This document shows, piece by piece, positions 18,325-27,197 of a stretch of DNA of 64,000 nt. The notes under the pieces were generated by a model. That model did not search any database. It worked only from the letters and a program-made list of their open reading frames with translations, and was not told the DNA's origin. The position numbers were made by a program, and so were the translations under genes. Positions within the stretch are counted from its first letter, which is position 1. Every line of letters starts with the position of its first letter. Location: positions 124,001 to 188,000 of the forward strand of contig NZ_FZNM01000006.1 of the NCBI RefSeq assembly GCF_900188295.1, written 5' to 3'. The DNA comes from Paracoccus sediminis (GTDB lineage: Bacteria; Pseudomonadota; Alphaproteobacteria; Rhodobacterales; Rhodobacteraceae).

Positions 18325-19674
18325 GTGACGATCAAGGGTATCAAGGGCATCGTATCCTATGACGCGATGGAGACCATTCGGAACACCAACGAATGGATGG
18401 GCGCATCGGCCCGCGCCATCGCGTCCTATCCGGTCTTCGCGCTGAACCCGCACCCGATCTTCAAGCTGATGAGCGCGTGGGGCCGCGTGACGGAACGCAG
18501 CTTCGCCCGCATGGTCCTCAAGCCCGATTGGGAAATCCCGCCCATTGCGGGCGATCAGGGCCAGGATCACATCGTCTATGTGGAACCCGTGATGAAGCGG
18601 CCGTTCGGCGATCTGGTCCATTTCCGCGTCGCCCGGCGCGAAGTCCTGCCCCGCAAGGTTCTGCTGATCGCGCCCATGTCCGGCCACTATGCGACCCTGA
18701 TGCGGTCCACCGTCACCTCGCTGCTGCCCGATTGCGAGGTTTACGTAACCGACTGGCACAATGCCCGCGACATTCCCGTCAGCCAGGGCAAGTTCGACAT
18801 CGAGGATTACACCCAGTATCTGGTCGACTTCATGCGCCACCTGGGACCGGACACCAACGTCATCGCCGTCTGCCAGCCCGCGCCCCTGGCCCTGGCCGCG
18901 ACCGCCATCCTGGCCGAGGACGACCCCGCGTCCCAGCCCCGCACACTGACGCTGATCGGCGGCCCGGTCGATCCCGACGCCGCCGCGACCGAGGTGACGG
19001 ATTTCGGCAACCGCATGACCATGGGCGAACTGGAGCATACCGTCATCCAGTCGGTCGGCTTCAAGTATCGCGGCGCCGGGCGGATGGTCTATCCCGGTCT
19101 GGCGCAGCTGTCGTCCTTTATCGCCATGAACGCCGAAACCCACGCCCGCGCCTTCATGGACAAGATCTGGGCCGATGCGCGGGGAACCGGGTCCGAAGGC
19201 GACAAGCACAACAAGTTCTACGATGAATATCTGGCGGTCATGGACATGACGGCCGAATTCTACCTTTCCACCGTCGAGCGTATCTTCAAGAACCTTGAAA
19301 TTGCGCGCAACCAGTTCGTTGTGAGCGGGCGCCATGTCGATATCGGCAAGATCAGCGACGTGGCCATCATGACGGTCGAGGGGGCCAACGACGATATTTC
19401 GGCCCCCGGTCAATGCGTCGCGGCCCTGGATCTGTGCACGGGCGTTCCCGACGTGAAAAAGGTGCAGCACCTTGAACCCGGTGCAGGCCATTACGGCATC
19501 TTCGCGGGCAAGTCATGGCGGCTGAACATCCGCCCTCTGGTTCTGGACTTTATCGACGACAACATGAATGTCCCGGATTCGATAAAGCCGAAGAAGCGCC
19601 GCACACGCGGGGGCGCGGCGGCCGATTGCGGCGCATCCGATCCGATCAGCGACAACAGCAAGATCGCCGTATAG
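18325..19674 (+). CDS. phaZ: Intracellular poly(3-hydroxybutyrate) depolymerase
   Basis: Mobilises stored PHB by thiolysis or hydrolysis. The protein has 449 residues, of which the first ~415 are the PHB_depo family fold (SYDAMETIRNTNEWMGASAR at the N-terminus). The nucleophile motif AVCQPAP places a cysteine at residue 183, the same position as the catalytic Cys183 described for Ralstonia PhaZ1. The aspartate candidate is in TVEGANDDISAPGQC and the histidine in LEPGAGHYGIFAG. GTG at 18325 is the only start consistent with the conserved N-terminus. The last ~30 residues, rich in Lys/Arg and Gly/Ala, are variable. It is transcribed away from phaC. Confidence 0.95.
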   Translation: MTIKGIKGIVSYDAMETIRNTNEWMGASARAIASYPVFALNPHPIFKLMSAWGRVTERSFARMVLKPDWEIPPIAGDQGQDHIVYVEPVMKRPFGDLVHFRVARREVLPRKVLLIAPMSGHYATLMRSTVTSLLPDCEVYVTDWHNARDIPVSQGKFDIEDYTQYLVDFMRHLGPDTNVIAVCQPAPLALAATAILAEDDPASQPRTLTLIGGPVDPDAAATEVTDFGNRMTMGELEHTVIQSVGFKYRGAGRMVYPGLAQLSSFIAMNAETHARAFMDKIWADARGTGSEGDKHNKFYDEYLAVMDMTAEFYLSTVERIFKNLEIARNQFVVSGRHVDIGKISDVAIMTVEGANDDISAPGQCVAALDLCTGVPDVKKVQHLEPGAGHYGIFAGKSWRLNIRPLVLDFIDDNMNVPDSIKPKKRRTRGGAAADCGASDPISDNSKIAV

Positions 19675-19698
19675 GAACCGCCGTCACGATTGCCCGTT
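19674..19698 (+). promoter_or_regulatory. EcfG-type general stress promoter
   Basis: GGAAC at 19674-19678, exactly 16 bases, then CGTT at 19695-19698. This is a full match to the alphaproteobacterial EcfG consensus GGAAC-N16/17-CGTT. It lies 39 bases upstream of the ATG of a pyridoxamine-oxidase-fold stress protein. The -35 overlaps the end of phaZ. Confidence 0.75.
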
Positions 19699-19737
19699 AG
19701 GGTTCCGATGCCGCATCACGCGGCCAAGGGGGACATT

Positions 19738-20217
19738 ATGACTGTCGACAAGCATTCCGAAACTTTCTGGGATCGTCTGGACGACATCAATTCGGGCATG
19801 TTGGGGCTTGCCGAAGACCCGCGGCTGGTGCCGATGTCCCATTACGCCGAACCCGAAGCGAAGGTGTTGTGGTTCATTACCGCCAAGGGAACCGATCTGG
19901 CCAAGGCCGTGTCCGATGGTGCAAAACCGGCCGTCCATGTCGTCAGCGATGCGGCCGAGGGACTGTATACAAGCATTCACGGTCAGTTGTCGCTGTCGAA
20001 TGACGATGCCAAGCTGGATGACCTGTGGAACGCCGTCGCATCCAGCTGGTTCGAGGAAGGCAAGCGCGATCCCGATGTCCAGTTGATGCGGTTCGACCTG
20101 ACCGACGCCGAGGTGTGGGCGACGGGCGGCAAGCTGTCCTTCATCTACGAGATTGCCAAGTCCAAGGTGACGGGGCAAAAGCCGGACATGGGCGAACACT
20201 TCAGTCTCACCTTCTGA
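19738..20217 (+). CDS. Pyridoxamine 5'-phosphate oxidase-fold protein, general stress protein 26-like
   Basis: A protein of 159 residues. ATG at 19738 has AGGGGGAC upstream. The split-barrel FMN-binding fold is suggested by ETFWDRLDDINSGMLGLA, LVPMSHYAEPEAKVLWFIT and the later ELTDAEVW-like DLTDAEVWATGGKLSFIYEIAKSKVTG, which match the general-stress-protein-26 group of PNPOx-like proteins. These bind flavin or related cofactors and are typically induced by general stress; the physiological substrate is unknown. The canonical EcfG-type promoter just upstream supports that regulation here. It is a monocistronic unit: the next gene is convergent and abuts its stop. Confidence 0.85.
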   Translation: MTVDKHSETFWDRLDDINSGMLGLAEDPRLVPMSHYAEPEAKVLWFITAKGTDLAKAVSDGAKPAVHVVSDAAEGLYTSIHGQLSLSNDDAKLDDLWNAVASSWFEEGKRDPDVQLMRFDLTDAEVWATGGKLSFIYEIAKSKVTGQKPDMGEHFSLTF

Positions 20218-21171
20218 TTACCGGATCTGCCGGATCCAGTCGCCGATGGTCGAGGCCAGGCTTGCGGTCATCCCAGGCGACAGCGCCTCTCCGGCAAGGA
20301 TATGGGCGTCGGGATCGTCATTTCGTCCTGGCGCCGTCTTGACGACCGTGACGGGCCCGCCCCAGGCGGCGGCGGTCCTGGCCGTTCCGCGATAGTCGAC
20401 GATCAGATCCGCGTCCGACCAGATGAACAGGGCAGGCTGGGTCGCGTTTTCGTATGTCCTGCGCCGCGCCGTTCGTACCAGCACACCAACCGGCAGAGCG
20501 GCCGACACCGGATAGCAATGGGTCCACCGTGCCCGGTGCATGTCGCTGCGCGTCGCAAAGCAGCGCGTCGGATCGCCCAGCAAGCGCAGGATGTGGCGCG
20601 CAAACGGCAGGTCCAGCATCCATGCGCCCCGCGCTCTCAGCCCGAAATTGGGGGAAACCAGGATGATCCCGTCCATGTGCTTGCCCATCTGTGGATCGCG
20701 CGCCGCCAAGGCTGCCAGCGTGGCCCCGGTCGATGTGCCCAGGACGATCACACGCCGCCCCATGCCGCGTGCGATGGCCAGCCCCTGCACCACATCGCGC
20801 CACCAATCGCCGGCACGGGCCGCGGCAAGTTCATCGCCGCCCTGCCCATGACCTTGCAACCGGATCGCCAGCAGGTTGGCGCCCAGGCTGCGGGCCAGAT
20901 CCTCGGGCAAAGGACGCAATTCGGCGGGGCTGGCGGAAAAGCCGTGGACATACAGGATCGCCAGATCCGCGACCTGCCCCGGCTGACCCGCCCATTGCAG
21001 ATAGGACGCGACCTCGGACCGGATCCCCGCCTCTCGCCTGTTCAGCCAGACCTGGGGATCGGCGGGCCGGTCAACGTCCACGGCGTCGGTGCGCAGCCTG
21101 TCGCGCGGTCCGAATATCCACAGCAACACCAGCGAGGCCAGCAGTCCGGAGGCCAGCCTAGGCCAGAACAT
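20218..21171 (-). CDS. Membrane-anchored alpha/beta hydrolase
   Basis: A protein of 317 residues with an N-terminal hydrophobic helix (LASGLLASLVLLWIF) that anchors it in the inner membrane with the catalytic domain outside, or acts as an uncleaved signal. The alpha/beta hydrolase core has the oxyanion strand LYVHGFSASPAEL, the nucleophile elbow GTSTGAT, an acid in FIWSDADLIVDY, and a histidine near DPDAHILAGE. It resembles lysophospholipase/carboxylesterase-type hydrolases; the substrate is not predictable. The start overlaps the stop of the upstream hydrolase gene by 14 bases, so both are cotranscribed. Confidence 0.8.
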   Translation of the reverse strand: MFWPRLASGLLASLVLLWIFGPRDRLRTDAVDVDRPADPQVWLNRREAGIRSEVASYLQWAGQPGQVADLAILYVHGFSASPAELRPLPEDLARSLGANLLAIRLQGHGQGGDELAAARAGDWWRDVVQGLAIARGMGRRVIVLGTSTGATLAALAARDPQMGKHMDGIILVSPNFGLRARGAWMLDLPFARHILRLLGDPTRCFATRSDMHRARWTHCYPVSAALPVGVLVRTARRRTYENATQPALFIWSDADLIVDYRGTARTAAAWGGPVTVVKTAPGRNDDPDAHILAGEALSPGMTASLASTIGDWIRQIR

Positions 21172-21898
21172 CGTCGATGGCCCGCCCGATCAGCGTCAGA
21201 CATTCCGGCGTCGAAAAACGATGGTCCGCCTTCTTGACCAGCGTCAGCCGCATGTCGTCGCCTGTGGCATGATCCAGCAGTCGCATCGCCCAGTCGATTG
21301 GCACGTCGGGATCCGCCGTGCCTTGCAGCATCCGCACCGGGAACGGCAGCGGCAGCGGCCGATCCATCACAAGATGGTCGCGCCCGTCGTCGATCAGGCG
21401 CCGGGTGATGAGATAGGGTTGATCGCCGTAGTCGCTTGGCAAGGCCACGCTGCCTGTCGCCATCAGCGCCTGGCGCTGGGCGTCGTCGAAACCGACCCAG
21501 AACCCCTGTTCGGTGAAATCGGGCGCGGCGGCAATCGTCACCAGCCCTGCCACCTTCTGCGGCATTGTTCGCGCGATCAGCAGGGCGATCCATCCGCCCA
21601 TGGACGATCCCACCAGCACCTGCGGCCCGTCGGTCAAGGCCTCGATCACGGATCGCGCGTCCTGGAACCAGTCGCCGATGCTGCCGTCCTGAAACGCGCC
21701 GCCGCTGGCGCCATGACCGGAATAATCGAACCGCAGAAAGGCCCGGTTCCGGTCTCGCGCCCAGTCGTCCAGCCAGACAGCCTTGGTTCCCGTCATGTCG
21801 GATCGGAATCCGCCCAGAAACACCACGCCCGGCCCCTGCCCGGCACGACGATGAAAGGCGATGCGCCGCCCGGCCAATGTCTCCAGATGATCGGTCAT
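21158..21898 (-). CDS. Alpha/beta hydrolase (serine esterase/thioesterase type)
   Basis: A protein of 246 residues. ATG at 21898 ([20 protein letters not shown]) is chosen over an upstream ATG because GGAACAGGA lies directly upstream. Core motifs: oxyanion [16 protein letters not shown], nucleophile elbow GSSMGG, acid in [13 protein letters not shown], histidine in [11 protein letters not shown]. The GGFxSDMxGTKA and GHGxS patterns match the ABHD10/palmitoyl-protein-thioesterase-like group common in alphaproteobacteria. No signal peptide, so cytosolic. It faces away from thrS with about 120 bases between the starts and is coupled to the membrane hydrolase downstream. Confidence 0.85.
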   Translation of the reverse strand: MTDHLETLAGRRIAFHRRAGQGPGVVFLGGFRSDMTGTKAVWLDDWARDRNRAFLRFDYSGHGASGGAFQDGSIGDWFQDARSVIEALTDGPQVLVGSSMGGWIALLIARTMPQKVAGLVTIAAAPDFTEQGFWVGFDDAQRQALMATGSVALPSDYGDQPYLITRRLIDDGRDHLVMDRPLPLPFPVRMLQGTADPDVPIDWAMRLLDHATGDDMRLTLVKKADHRFSTPECLTLIGRAIDDVLA

Positions 21899-22017
21899 TC
21901 CTGTTCCTTTTCCATGGTCGCCGTCATCTTGACAGTTTTCCCGCCACCGTCCAATGGAGGGCACATATAACCCGCAGCCGGGCGTTCCGTGGGCGCCAAA
22001 CCGACGAGGAGGACGAC

Positions 22018-23964
22018 ATGTCCCAGATTTCCCTCACGTTCCCCGATGGCCATGTGCGCGACTATCCCGCCGGCATCAGCGCCGCAGAGGTCGCCGAGAG
22101 CATCGCGCCCAGCCTGGCCAAGCGCGCGATCTCGGCCAGCCTGGACGGGCGGCATATCGACCTGGCCTGGCCCATTCAGACCGGCGGCGCGATCACCATC
22201 CACACCGCAAGGGACGAAGCCCCCGCCCTGGAACTGATCCGCCACGATTTCGCTCATGTAATGGCCCGCGCCGTGCAAGAGATCTGGCCGGGCGTGAAGG
22301 TCACCATCGGTCCCGTGCGCGATCAGGGCTGGTTCTACGACTTTGACCGCGCCGAGCCGTTCACGCCCGAGGATCTGGGCACCATCGAGGCAAAGATGAA
22401 GGAGATCATCAGCGCCCGCGATCCCGTCCGCACCGAGGTCTGGGACCGCGACCGCGCGATCGCCCATTACAAGGCCGCGAACGAACCCTTCAAGGTCGAA
22501 CTGATCGACCGCATCCCCGCGGGCGAAGAACTGCGGATGTACTGGCACGGCGACTGGCAGGATCTGTGCCGGGGTCCGCATTTGCAGAACACCGGCCAAC
22601 TGCCCGCCGACGCGTTCAAGCTGACCCATATCGCAGGCGCCTATTGGCTGGGCGACAGCACCCGGCCCATGCTGCAACGGATCTATGGCGTCGCGTTCCG
22701 AAACCGCGACGAACTGAAGGCCCACATGACCATGCTCGAGGAGGCCGCGAAACGCGACCACCGCAAGCTGGGCCGGGAAATGGATCTGTTCCACATGCAG
22801 GAGGAGGCGCCCGGACAGATATTCTGGCACCCGAACGGCTGGAACATCTATACGACCTTGCAGGATTACATGCGCCGCCGCCAGCGGACCGACGGTTACG
22901 TCGAGGTGAACACGCCCCAGGTCGTCAGCCGCAAGCTGTGGGAAGCGTCGGGTCACTGGGAGAACTATCACGACAACATGTTCATCGTCGAAGTCGACGA
23001 GGAGCACGCCAGGACCAAGACGATCAACGCCCTGAAGCCGATGAACTGCCCCTGCCATGTGCAAATCTTCAACCACGGCCTGAAATCCTATCGCGATCTG
23101 CCGCTGCGCATGGCGGAATTCGGGTCGTGCAACCGCTACGAACCCTCGGGCGCGCTGCACGGGATCATGCGGGTGCGCGGCTTCACCCAGGACGATGCCC
23201 ACATCTTCTGCACCGAGGATCAGATCGAATCGGAAACCAGGAAGTTCATCGAATTCCTGGCGGCGATCTATGCCGATCTGGGCTTTACCGACTGGCGCAT
23301 CAAGCTGTCCACGCGGCCGGAAAAGCGGATCGGATCCGACGAAAGCTGGGATCGGGCCGAAGCCGCCCTTAGCAATGCCTGCAAGGCCGCCGGGCACGAC
23401 TATGAACTGTTCCCCGGCGAGGGCGCCTTCTATGGGCCGAAACTGGAATTCGTGCTGCGCGACGCCATCGGCCGCGACTGGCAATGCGGCACCTTGCAGG
23501 TGGACCCCAACCTGCCCGAACGGCTGGACGCCGAATATGTGGGCGCGGACGGCGGCAAGCACCGCCCGATCATGCTGCATCGCGCGGTCTTGGGCAGCTT
23601 TGAACGCTTCATCGGCATCCTGATCGAAAACAGCGCGGGCAAGCTGCCTTTCTGGCTGGCGCCCCGCCAGGTGGTCGTCGCCTCCATCGTGTCGGATGCC
23701 GATGCCTATGTGGCCGAGATCGTGGAGGCCCTGCGTGCGGCGGGAATCCGGGCCGAAGCCGATACCCGAAACGAAAAAATCAACTACAAGGTCCGGGAAC
23801 ATTCGGTAGCCAAGGTGCCCGCCATCCTTGCCATCGGCATGAAAGAGGTGGAAGATCGCACCGTATCGCTTCGACGCCTTGACCAGCAGGGCACACGCCT
23901 GCTGCCCTTGGCCGAGGCCGTCGCCATGCTGCAAGACGAAGCCACGCCGCCCGACCTGCGCTGA
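22018..23964 (+). CDS. thrS: Threonyl-tRNA synthetase
   Basis: Charges tRNA-Thr in the cytosol; 648 residues, the normal length. ATG at 22018 is preceded by GAGGAGG. Domains in order: TGS (residues ~1-62, [20 protein letters not shown]), the editing domain with its HxxxH element in [12 protein letters not shown], then the class II catalytic core. The zinc/substrate cysteine is in [10 protein letters not shown], motif 2 in [17 protein letters not shown], and motif 3 is the segment ending [14 protein letters not shown]. The C-terminal anticodon-binding domain begins near [11 protein letters not shown]. No leader structure of the T-box type is seen in the short upstream gap. Confidence 0.98.
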   Translation: MSQISLTFPDGHVRDYPAGISAAEVAESIAPSLAKRAISASLDGRHIDLAWPIQTGGAITIHTARDEAPALELIRHDFAHVMARAVQEIWPGVKVTIGPVRDQGWFYDFDRAEPFTPEDLGTIEAKMKEIISARDPVRTEVWDRDRAIAHYKAANEPFKVELIDRIPAGEELRMYWHGDWQDLCRGPHLQNTGQLPADAFKLTHIAGAYWLGDSTRPMLQRIYGVAFRNRDELKAHMTMLEEAAKRDHRKLGREMDLFHMQEEAPGQIFWHPNGWNIYTTLQDYMRRRQRTDGYVEVNTPQVVSRKLWEASGHWENYHDNMFIVEVDEEHARTKTINALKPMNCPCHVQIFNHGLKSYRDLPLRMAEFGSCNRYEPSGALHGIMRVRGFTQDDAHIFCTEDQIESETRKFIEFLAAIYADLGFTDWRIKLSTRPEKRIGSDESWDRAEAALSNACKAAGHDYELFPGEGAFYGPKLEFVLRDAIGRDWQCGTLQVDPNLPERLDAEYVGADGGKHRPIMLHRAVLGSFERFIGILIENSAGKLPFWLAPRQVVVASIVSDADAYVAEIVEALRAAGIRAEADTRNEKINYKVREHSVAKVPAILAIGMKEVEDRTVSLRRLDQQGTRLLPLAEAVAMLQDEATPPDLR

Positions 23965-24170
23965 AAGGCGCCAAAGGCACCGGCTTGTTGCGCCCAGGCC
24001 CCTGTCTGCGCGCGTTTCCTGCTTGCCTTTCTTAACGATTCGGTCATCCTCTCAACTGCGTGAGCGAATGCCTTTCTACCGCCTCCCTTCATGGGCAGCC
24101 GGAATACCGAAAGCGGGCTGCACGGCCTGACGCAATCCTGCGCCAGGAGGACTTGAAGGAGAGAACGGTT

Positions 24171-24377
24171 ATGGCGACCGGAACGGTGAAATGGTTCAAC
24201 GCCACCAAAGGCTATGGCTTCATTGCCCCCGATGACGGTGGAAAAGACATCTTCGTCCACATCTCGGCGGTGGAACGCGCCGGGCTGACGGGCCTGAAGG
24301 ACAACCAGAAGATCGCATACGAATTGCAGTCGGGCCGCGACGGCCGCGCCTCGGCCAGCGATCTGAAGCTGCTCTGA
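24171..24377 (+). CDS. Cold shock protein, CspA family
   Basis: A protein of 68 residues forming one OB-fold. RNA-binding motifs RNP1 (KGYGFI) and RNP2 (DIFVHIS) are intact, and the opening [17 protein letters not shown] is standard. It acts as an RNA chaperone. AAGGAG lies upstream of the ATG at 24171. The 206-base gap after thrS is long for this genome and may form a regulatory leader as in other csp genes; no specific fold could be established. A strong terminator follows at 24401-24424. Confidence 0.95.
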   Translation: MATGTVKWFNATKGYGFIAPDDGGKDIFVHISAVERAGLTGLKDNQKIAYELQSGRDGRASASDLKLL

Positions 24378-24400
24378 TCCAGCTTTCAACGGTTGCGGAA

Positions 24401-24424
24401 CGGCCCGTTCGCGGGCCGTTTTTC
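24401..24424 (+). terminator. Intrinsic terminator of the cold shock gene
   Basis: ACGGCCCG, tetraloop TTCG, CGGGCCGT, then TTT (24401-24423). An eight-base perfect GC-rich stem with a UUCG loop and a U-tract, 24 bases after the stop codon. This is the clearest rho-independent terminator in the window. Confidence 0.92.
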
Positions 24425-24763
24425 ATGCGGCGCCCCCTTGCATGTGGTGACGAACGCAGGCGCTCGTTCCGACCGCCCTGCCGCACCTGATAGTGCCGGA
24501 TAGACGGCCGCACTGCGGCGGCGGTTGCCTGAACCCTGGTATCGTTTCTTGGGCGGCCGCAAGGAACAGCATCCCAGGGACTAACCGCGTCCGCGGCGGA
24601 TTGCACGCCGGCGGCCGTCATCGATGATGAACCCGGTCTCTGACATAAACACGTGCCGGGACAGGAATTTGGCAATGCAGTTTCCATATTGAAAATTGAT
24701 GAATTCTTAACAGCGGTCCAATCTGTAGAGCCATCAATCATTCTTATGGCATATATGCCCTGA
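24425..24763. other. Intergenic gap with a 12-base palindrome
   Basis: This gap of about 340 bases lies between the csp terminator and the convergent response-regulator stop. No gene recognised. GGCATATATGCC at 24748-24759 is a perfect palindrome five bases from the regulator stop codon; with no T-run it is a weak terminator candidate. The right half is more AT-rich than the genome average. Confidence 0.5.
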
Positions 24764-25426
24764 CTAATGAACTGCGTCGGTTCTTCCATGCGTTTTTTGA
24801 GCGGCGTACAAAGCCACCTCTACCCGGTTCTTTGCATGCAGCTTCTTCATGATATTGGTCAAATAGTATTTTGCCGTCTTTTCACAGATATTCAGACTGT
24901 AGGCTATTTCCTTGTTGCTCATGCCCTTTGCCAGCAAGGCGAGGATCTGTTCCTCTCTGACGGCAAAAGCGATCCGCGCAGGCTCGTTCAGGGTCAGTGC
25001 TCTGCCCGATAGTTGGTCAAGAAGATGCCCCATCAGTTGCGGGGCCACGCAGTGTTCACCGGCCGCAGCGGCCTCGGAGCCCTTGATGAGGTCCGAGGCG
25101 CTTATACCCTTGAGAAGATATCCATGCACGCCCGCGCGGAACGCCCGGACCACGCATCCGATGTCCTCGACCACCGACAACACCACAATCCTGGTCGCCA
25201 CTGGCTTTGCAAGGATCGTTTCTGCCGCTTCTATGCCGCCGCCTGGCAGATGCAGGTCCAGAAACAAAAGGTCTGGGGTCTTGTCGGCGACAAGCCTGAT
25301 GGCATCGCTGGCCGACGCCCCTTCGCCAAGAACCTCAAACCTGCCGCTATTCTGCAATACATGGACAACACCTTGACGATACAGTGGATGATCGTCCACC
25401 ACCGCTACGCCGATCTTAGACTGCAT
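24764..25426 (-). CDS. NarL/LuxR-type response regulator
   Basis: A protein of 220 residues. The receiver domain (~1-120) has the acidic pair VVDDHP, phospho-acceptor aspartate in LLFLDLHLPGG, the switch residue in IVVLSVVED and the lysine in GYLLKGISA. The C-terminal LuxR helix-turn-helix is ILALLAKGMSNKEIAYSL with KTAKYYLTNIMKKLHAKNRVE. Its start overlaps the end of the kinase gene by 11 bases, so the two form one operon. It is a DNA-binding transcription activator or repressor. The divergent RTX peroxidase gene beyond the kinase is the nearest plausible target, which is inference. Confidence 0.92.
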   Translation of the reverse strand: MQSKIGVAVVDDHPLYRQGVVHVLQNSGRFEVLGEGASASDAIRLVADKTPDLLFLDLHLPGGGIEAAETILAKPVATRIVVLSVVEDIGCVVRAFRAGVHGYLLKGISASDLIKGSEAAAAGEHCVAPQLMGHLLDQLSGRALTLNEPARIAFAVREEQILALLAKGMSNKEIAYSLNICEKTAKYYLTNIMKKLHAKNRVEVALYAAQKTHGRTDAVH

Positions 25427-26837
25427 CTGGTTTCTCCATTTTCAGCGGCAGACGTGCCACAAGCTGGGTGCCACGTCGCGGCCAGCTGCTGACCGTCATT
25501 GTCCCATTCAGGCTTTCGAGGCGGTTCTTCAGACTGATGAGCCCAAGATGCGGGCTGCCATCGGAAACACGGCCTTTTGGCATCCCCGGCCCGCTGTCAG
25601 ACACGGTGACCCGGATGAAATCCGTCTCGCCGACGACTGTGACGCGCTGACCGATGCCTTGTGCATGCCGAAAAGAGTTCGCAAGGCCTTCCTGGATGAA
25701 GCGACACACACAGATCCTGACCTGATCCGAACATTCGGTCGTCAGATTTTCACATACCAGCGTGACACTTGTGCCGGTTCTGGCCTCATGATTCCTGACC
25801 GTCGCTGCAAGGCAGTCCTCCAGGGTCCGTCCGCTGATGTCAGGCAAAAGCAGCCCTGCGGCAATGGCCCGCACGTCCCGCATGGCCTCTGCTATGGCGG
25901 TCCGGGCCTGCTCAAGGCTGGTCCTGTTCACCCCGCCCGCCCCATCGTCAAGCCTGAGAAGCGCAAGGCCGATCAATTGGGCGGGGCCATCATGCAGGTC
26001 CGCCCCCAAAGCCCGCAGGAACCTTTCATTCTCGTCAAAGACGTTCTGGGCGCCGCGCTCGATCTGAGTGCGCAGGGCTGTTTCGCGGGCAACAGCGCGC
26101 GAAAGCTGGTTGATTTGTTGACTCAACTGATCGCGCTGCTGATCGATGATCCTGCTGGCGCCATGCACCACCGCCAGGAACCCCAGGACATTGCATGACA
26201 AGATAAAGAACGTGAACATCCAGCTGTGCCGCTTTGCGATCGCGACGACATCCACCAGTTCCGCGGCATCCTCATAGAATTCTGCCACAGCGATAACCTT
26301 GCCCGTGTTCTGGTCATAGACGGGGGCGTAGACCTCGAAGATCGCGTCATGTTCACTGAATTCCGGGGCGCTTTCGGCCGAAGGTTCGTTGACCTCGGAC
26401 GTGATCGCGCCTGCGAACGCGTTCAACAGGCTTTGGCTGGGCGCAAAACGCTTGCCTACCAGATCGCGACTGCTGCTATAGACGATGGTGCCGCTGCTGT
26501 TCCAGACCTTGATGGCCACGACATGCAGCCGCAGCGCCCCGCTGACAAGAAGGGCGTCCAGCTGGTCCCTTCTTTCCGCGCTGATCCGGTCGGATGACGC
26601 CAGTTCCTGCACCAGTGGCGACACCAGATCGCTGATATAGACCGATGCCACGCCCGAACTGCGCGACAGGATTCTGTTTTCAATGCTGCGCGAAACCCAT
26701 CCGCCGATTGCAAAGGTGCTTGCGATGGCAAGAAACAGCGCCAATGTCGCAAAGCGGCAATCAAGGCTGAGACCCTTCCAGATTTTCAGCAGAGACCGAT
26801 CGAACGGTCCAGCCGTCACTGCAGTATACAGGCTCAT
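25416..26837 (-). CDS. Sensor histidine kinase, NarX/DegS-type (HisKA_3)
   Basis: A protein of 473 residues. The first transmembrane helix lies at about residues 30-48 (FATLALFLAIASTFAIGGW) and the second at about 205-228 (FTFFILSCNVLGFLAVVHG), with a ~150-residue extracytoplasmic sensor between them (contains SSRDLVGKRFAPSQSLLNAF and YAPVYDQNTGKVIAVAEFY, a Cache-like pattern). A coiled-coil linker follows, then the HisKA_3 box with the phospho-histidine in LGADLHDGPAQLIGLAL, and the ATPase domain with DSGPGMP and HLGLISLKNRLESLNG. It phosphorylates the overlapping NarL-type regulator. The signal is unknown. Confidence 0.92.
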   Translation of the reverse strand: MSLYTAVTAGPFDRSLLKIWKGLSLDCRFATLALFLAIASTFAIGGWVSRSIENRILSRSSGVASVYISDLVSPLVQELASSDRISAERRDQLDALLVSGALRLHVVAIKVWNSSGTIVYSSSRDLVGKRFAPSQSLLNAFAGAITSEVNEPSAESAPEFSEHDAIFEVYAPVYDQNTGKVIAVAEFYEDAAELVDVVAIAKRHSWMFTFFILSCNVLGFLAVVHGASRIIDQQRDQLSQQINQLSRAVARETALRTQIERGAQNVFDENERFLRALGADLHDGPAQLIGLALLRLDDGAGGVNRTSLEQARTAIAEAMRDVRAIAAGLLLPDISGRTLEDCLAATVRNHEARTGTSVTLVCENLTTECSDQVRICVCRFIQEGLANSFRHAQGIGQRVTVVGETDFIRVTVSDSGPGMPKGRVSDGSPHLGLISLKNRLESLNGTMTVSSWPRRGTQLVARLPLKMEKPDAV

Positions 26838-27197
26838 CTTGCACCACCTCTTGGAGGCGAAAATACCTTATCACGATTTCGGTTGGCGCAACGGGTTTCC
26901 TTGCTTGAAAGCCAGGCATTTATTCGAATTTAGTGAGCATCCGCAGTTTGTTACAACCTTCAAGCATGATCGTTTCCAACGCGCATGTCGGGGGTTGTAG
27001 GGAAAGCAGTCCCCGAGAATTTTAGTTTAGCCAAAAGTCCATGGCCCGGCCGGACCAAAGTCCATGACCATACAGCCTTTCAGTCCGGTCTGATGACCGA
27101 TTCTTCCCGGATCGAATGTCCGTATAGGCTGCAATCCACCACTCGCTATCCTCGGGAACGGATGCCCTTGGCAGCTTTTTTTTGGGTGGAGGTAGTT
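26838..27197. other. Divergent promoter region of the two-component operon and RTX peroxidase
   Basis: A gap of 360 bases with no gene. A near-exact direct repeat, AAAGTCCATGGCC (27034-27046) and AAAGTCCATGACC (27057-27069), lies with its copies 23 bases apart (about two helical turns), 130-165 bases upstream of the peroxidase start. It could be a regulator binding site. The left half is more AT-rich than the flanks. Confidence 0.45.

Noticed and set aside
20218-21171. Overlapping hydrolase genes as a broken single gene
   Set aside because: Each has its own nucleophile elbow, acid and histidine and its own start signals; a 14-base overlap is normal operon packing.
24748-24759. GGCATATATGCC palindrome as a terminator or operator
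   Set aside because: Perfect but without a T-run and located after a stop codon; too short to claim a role.
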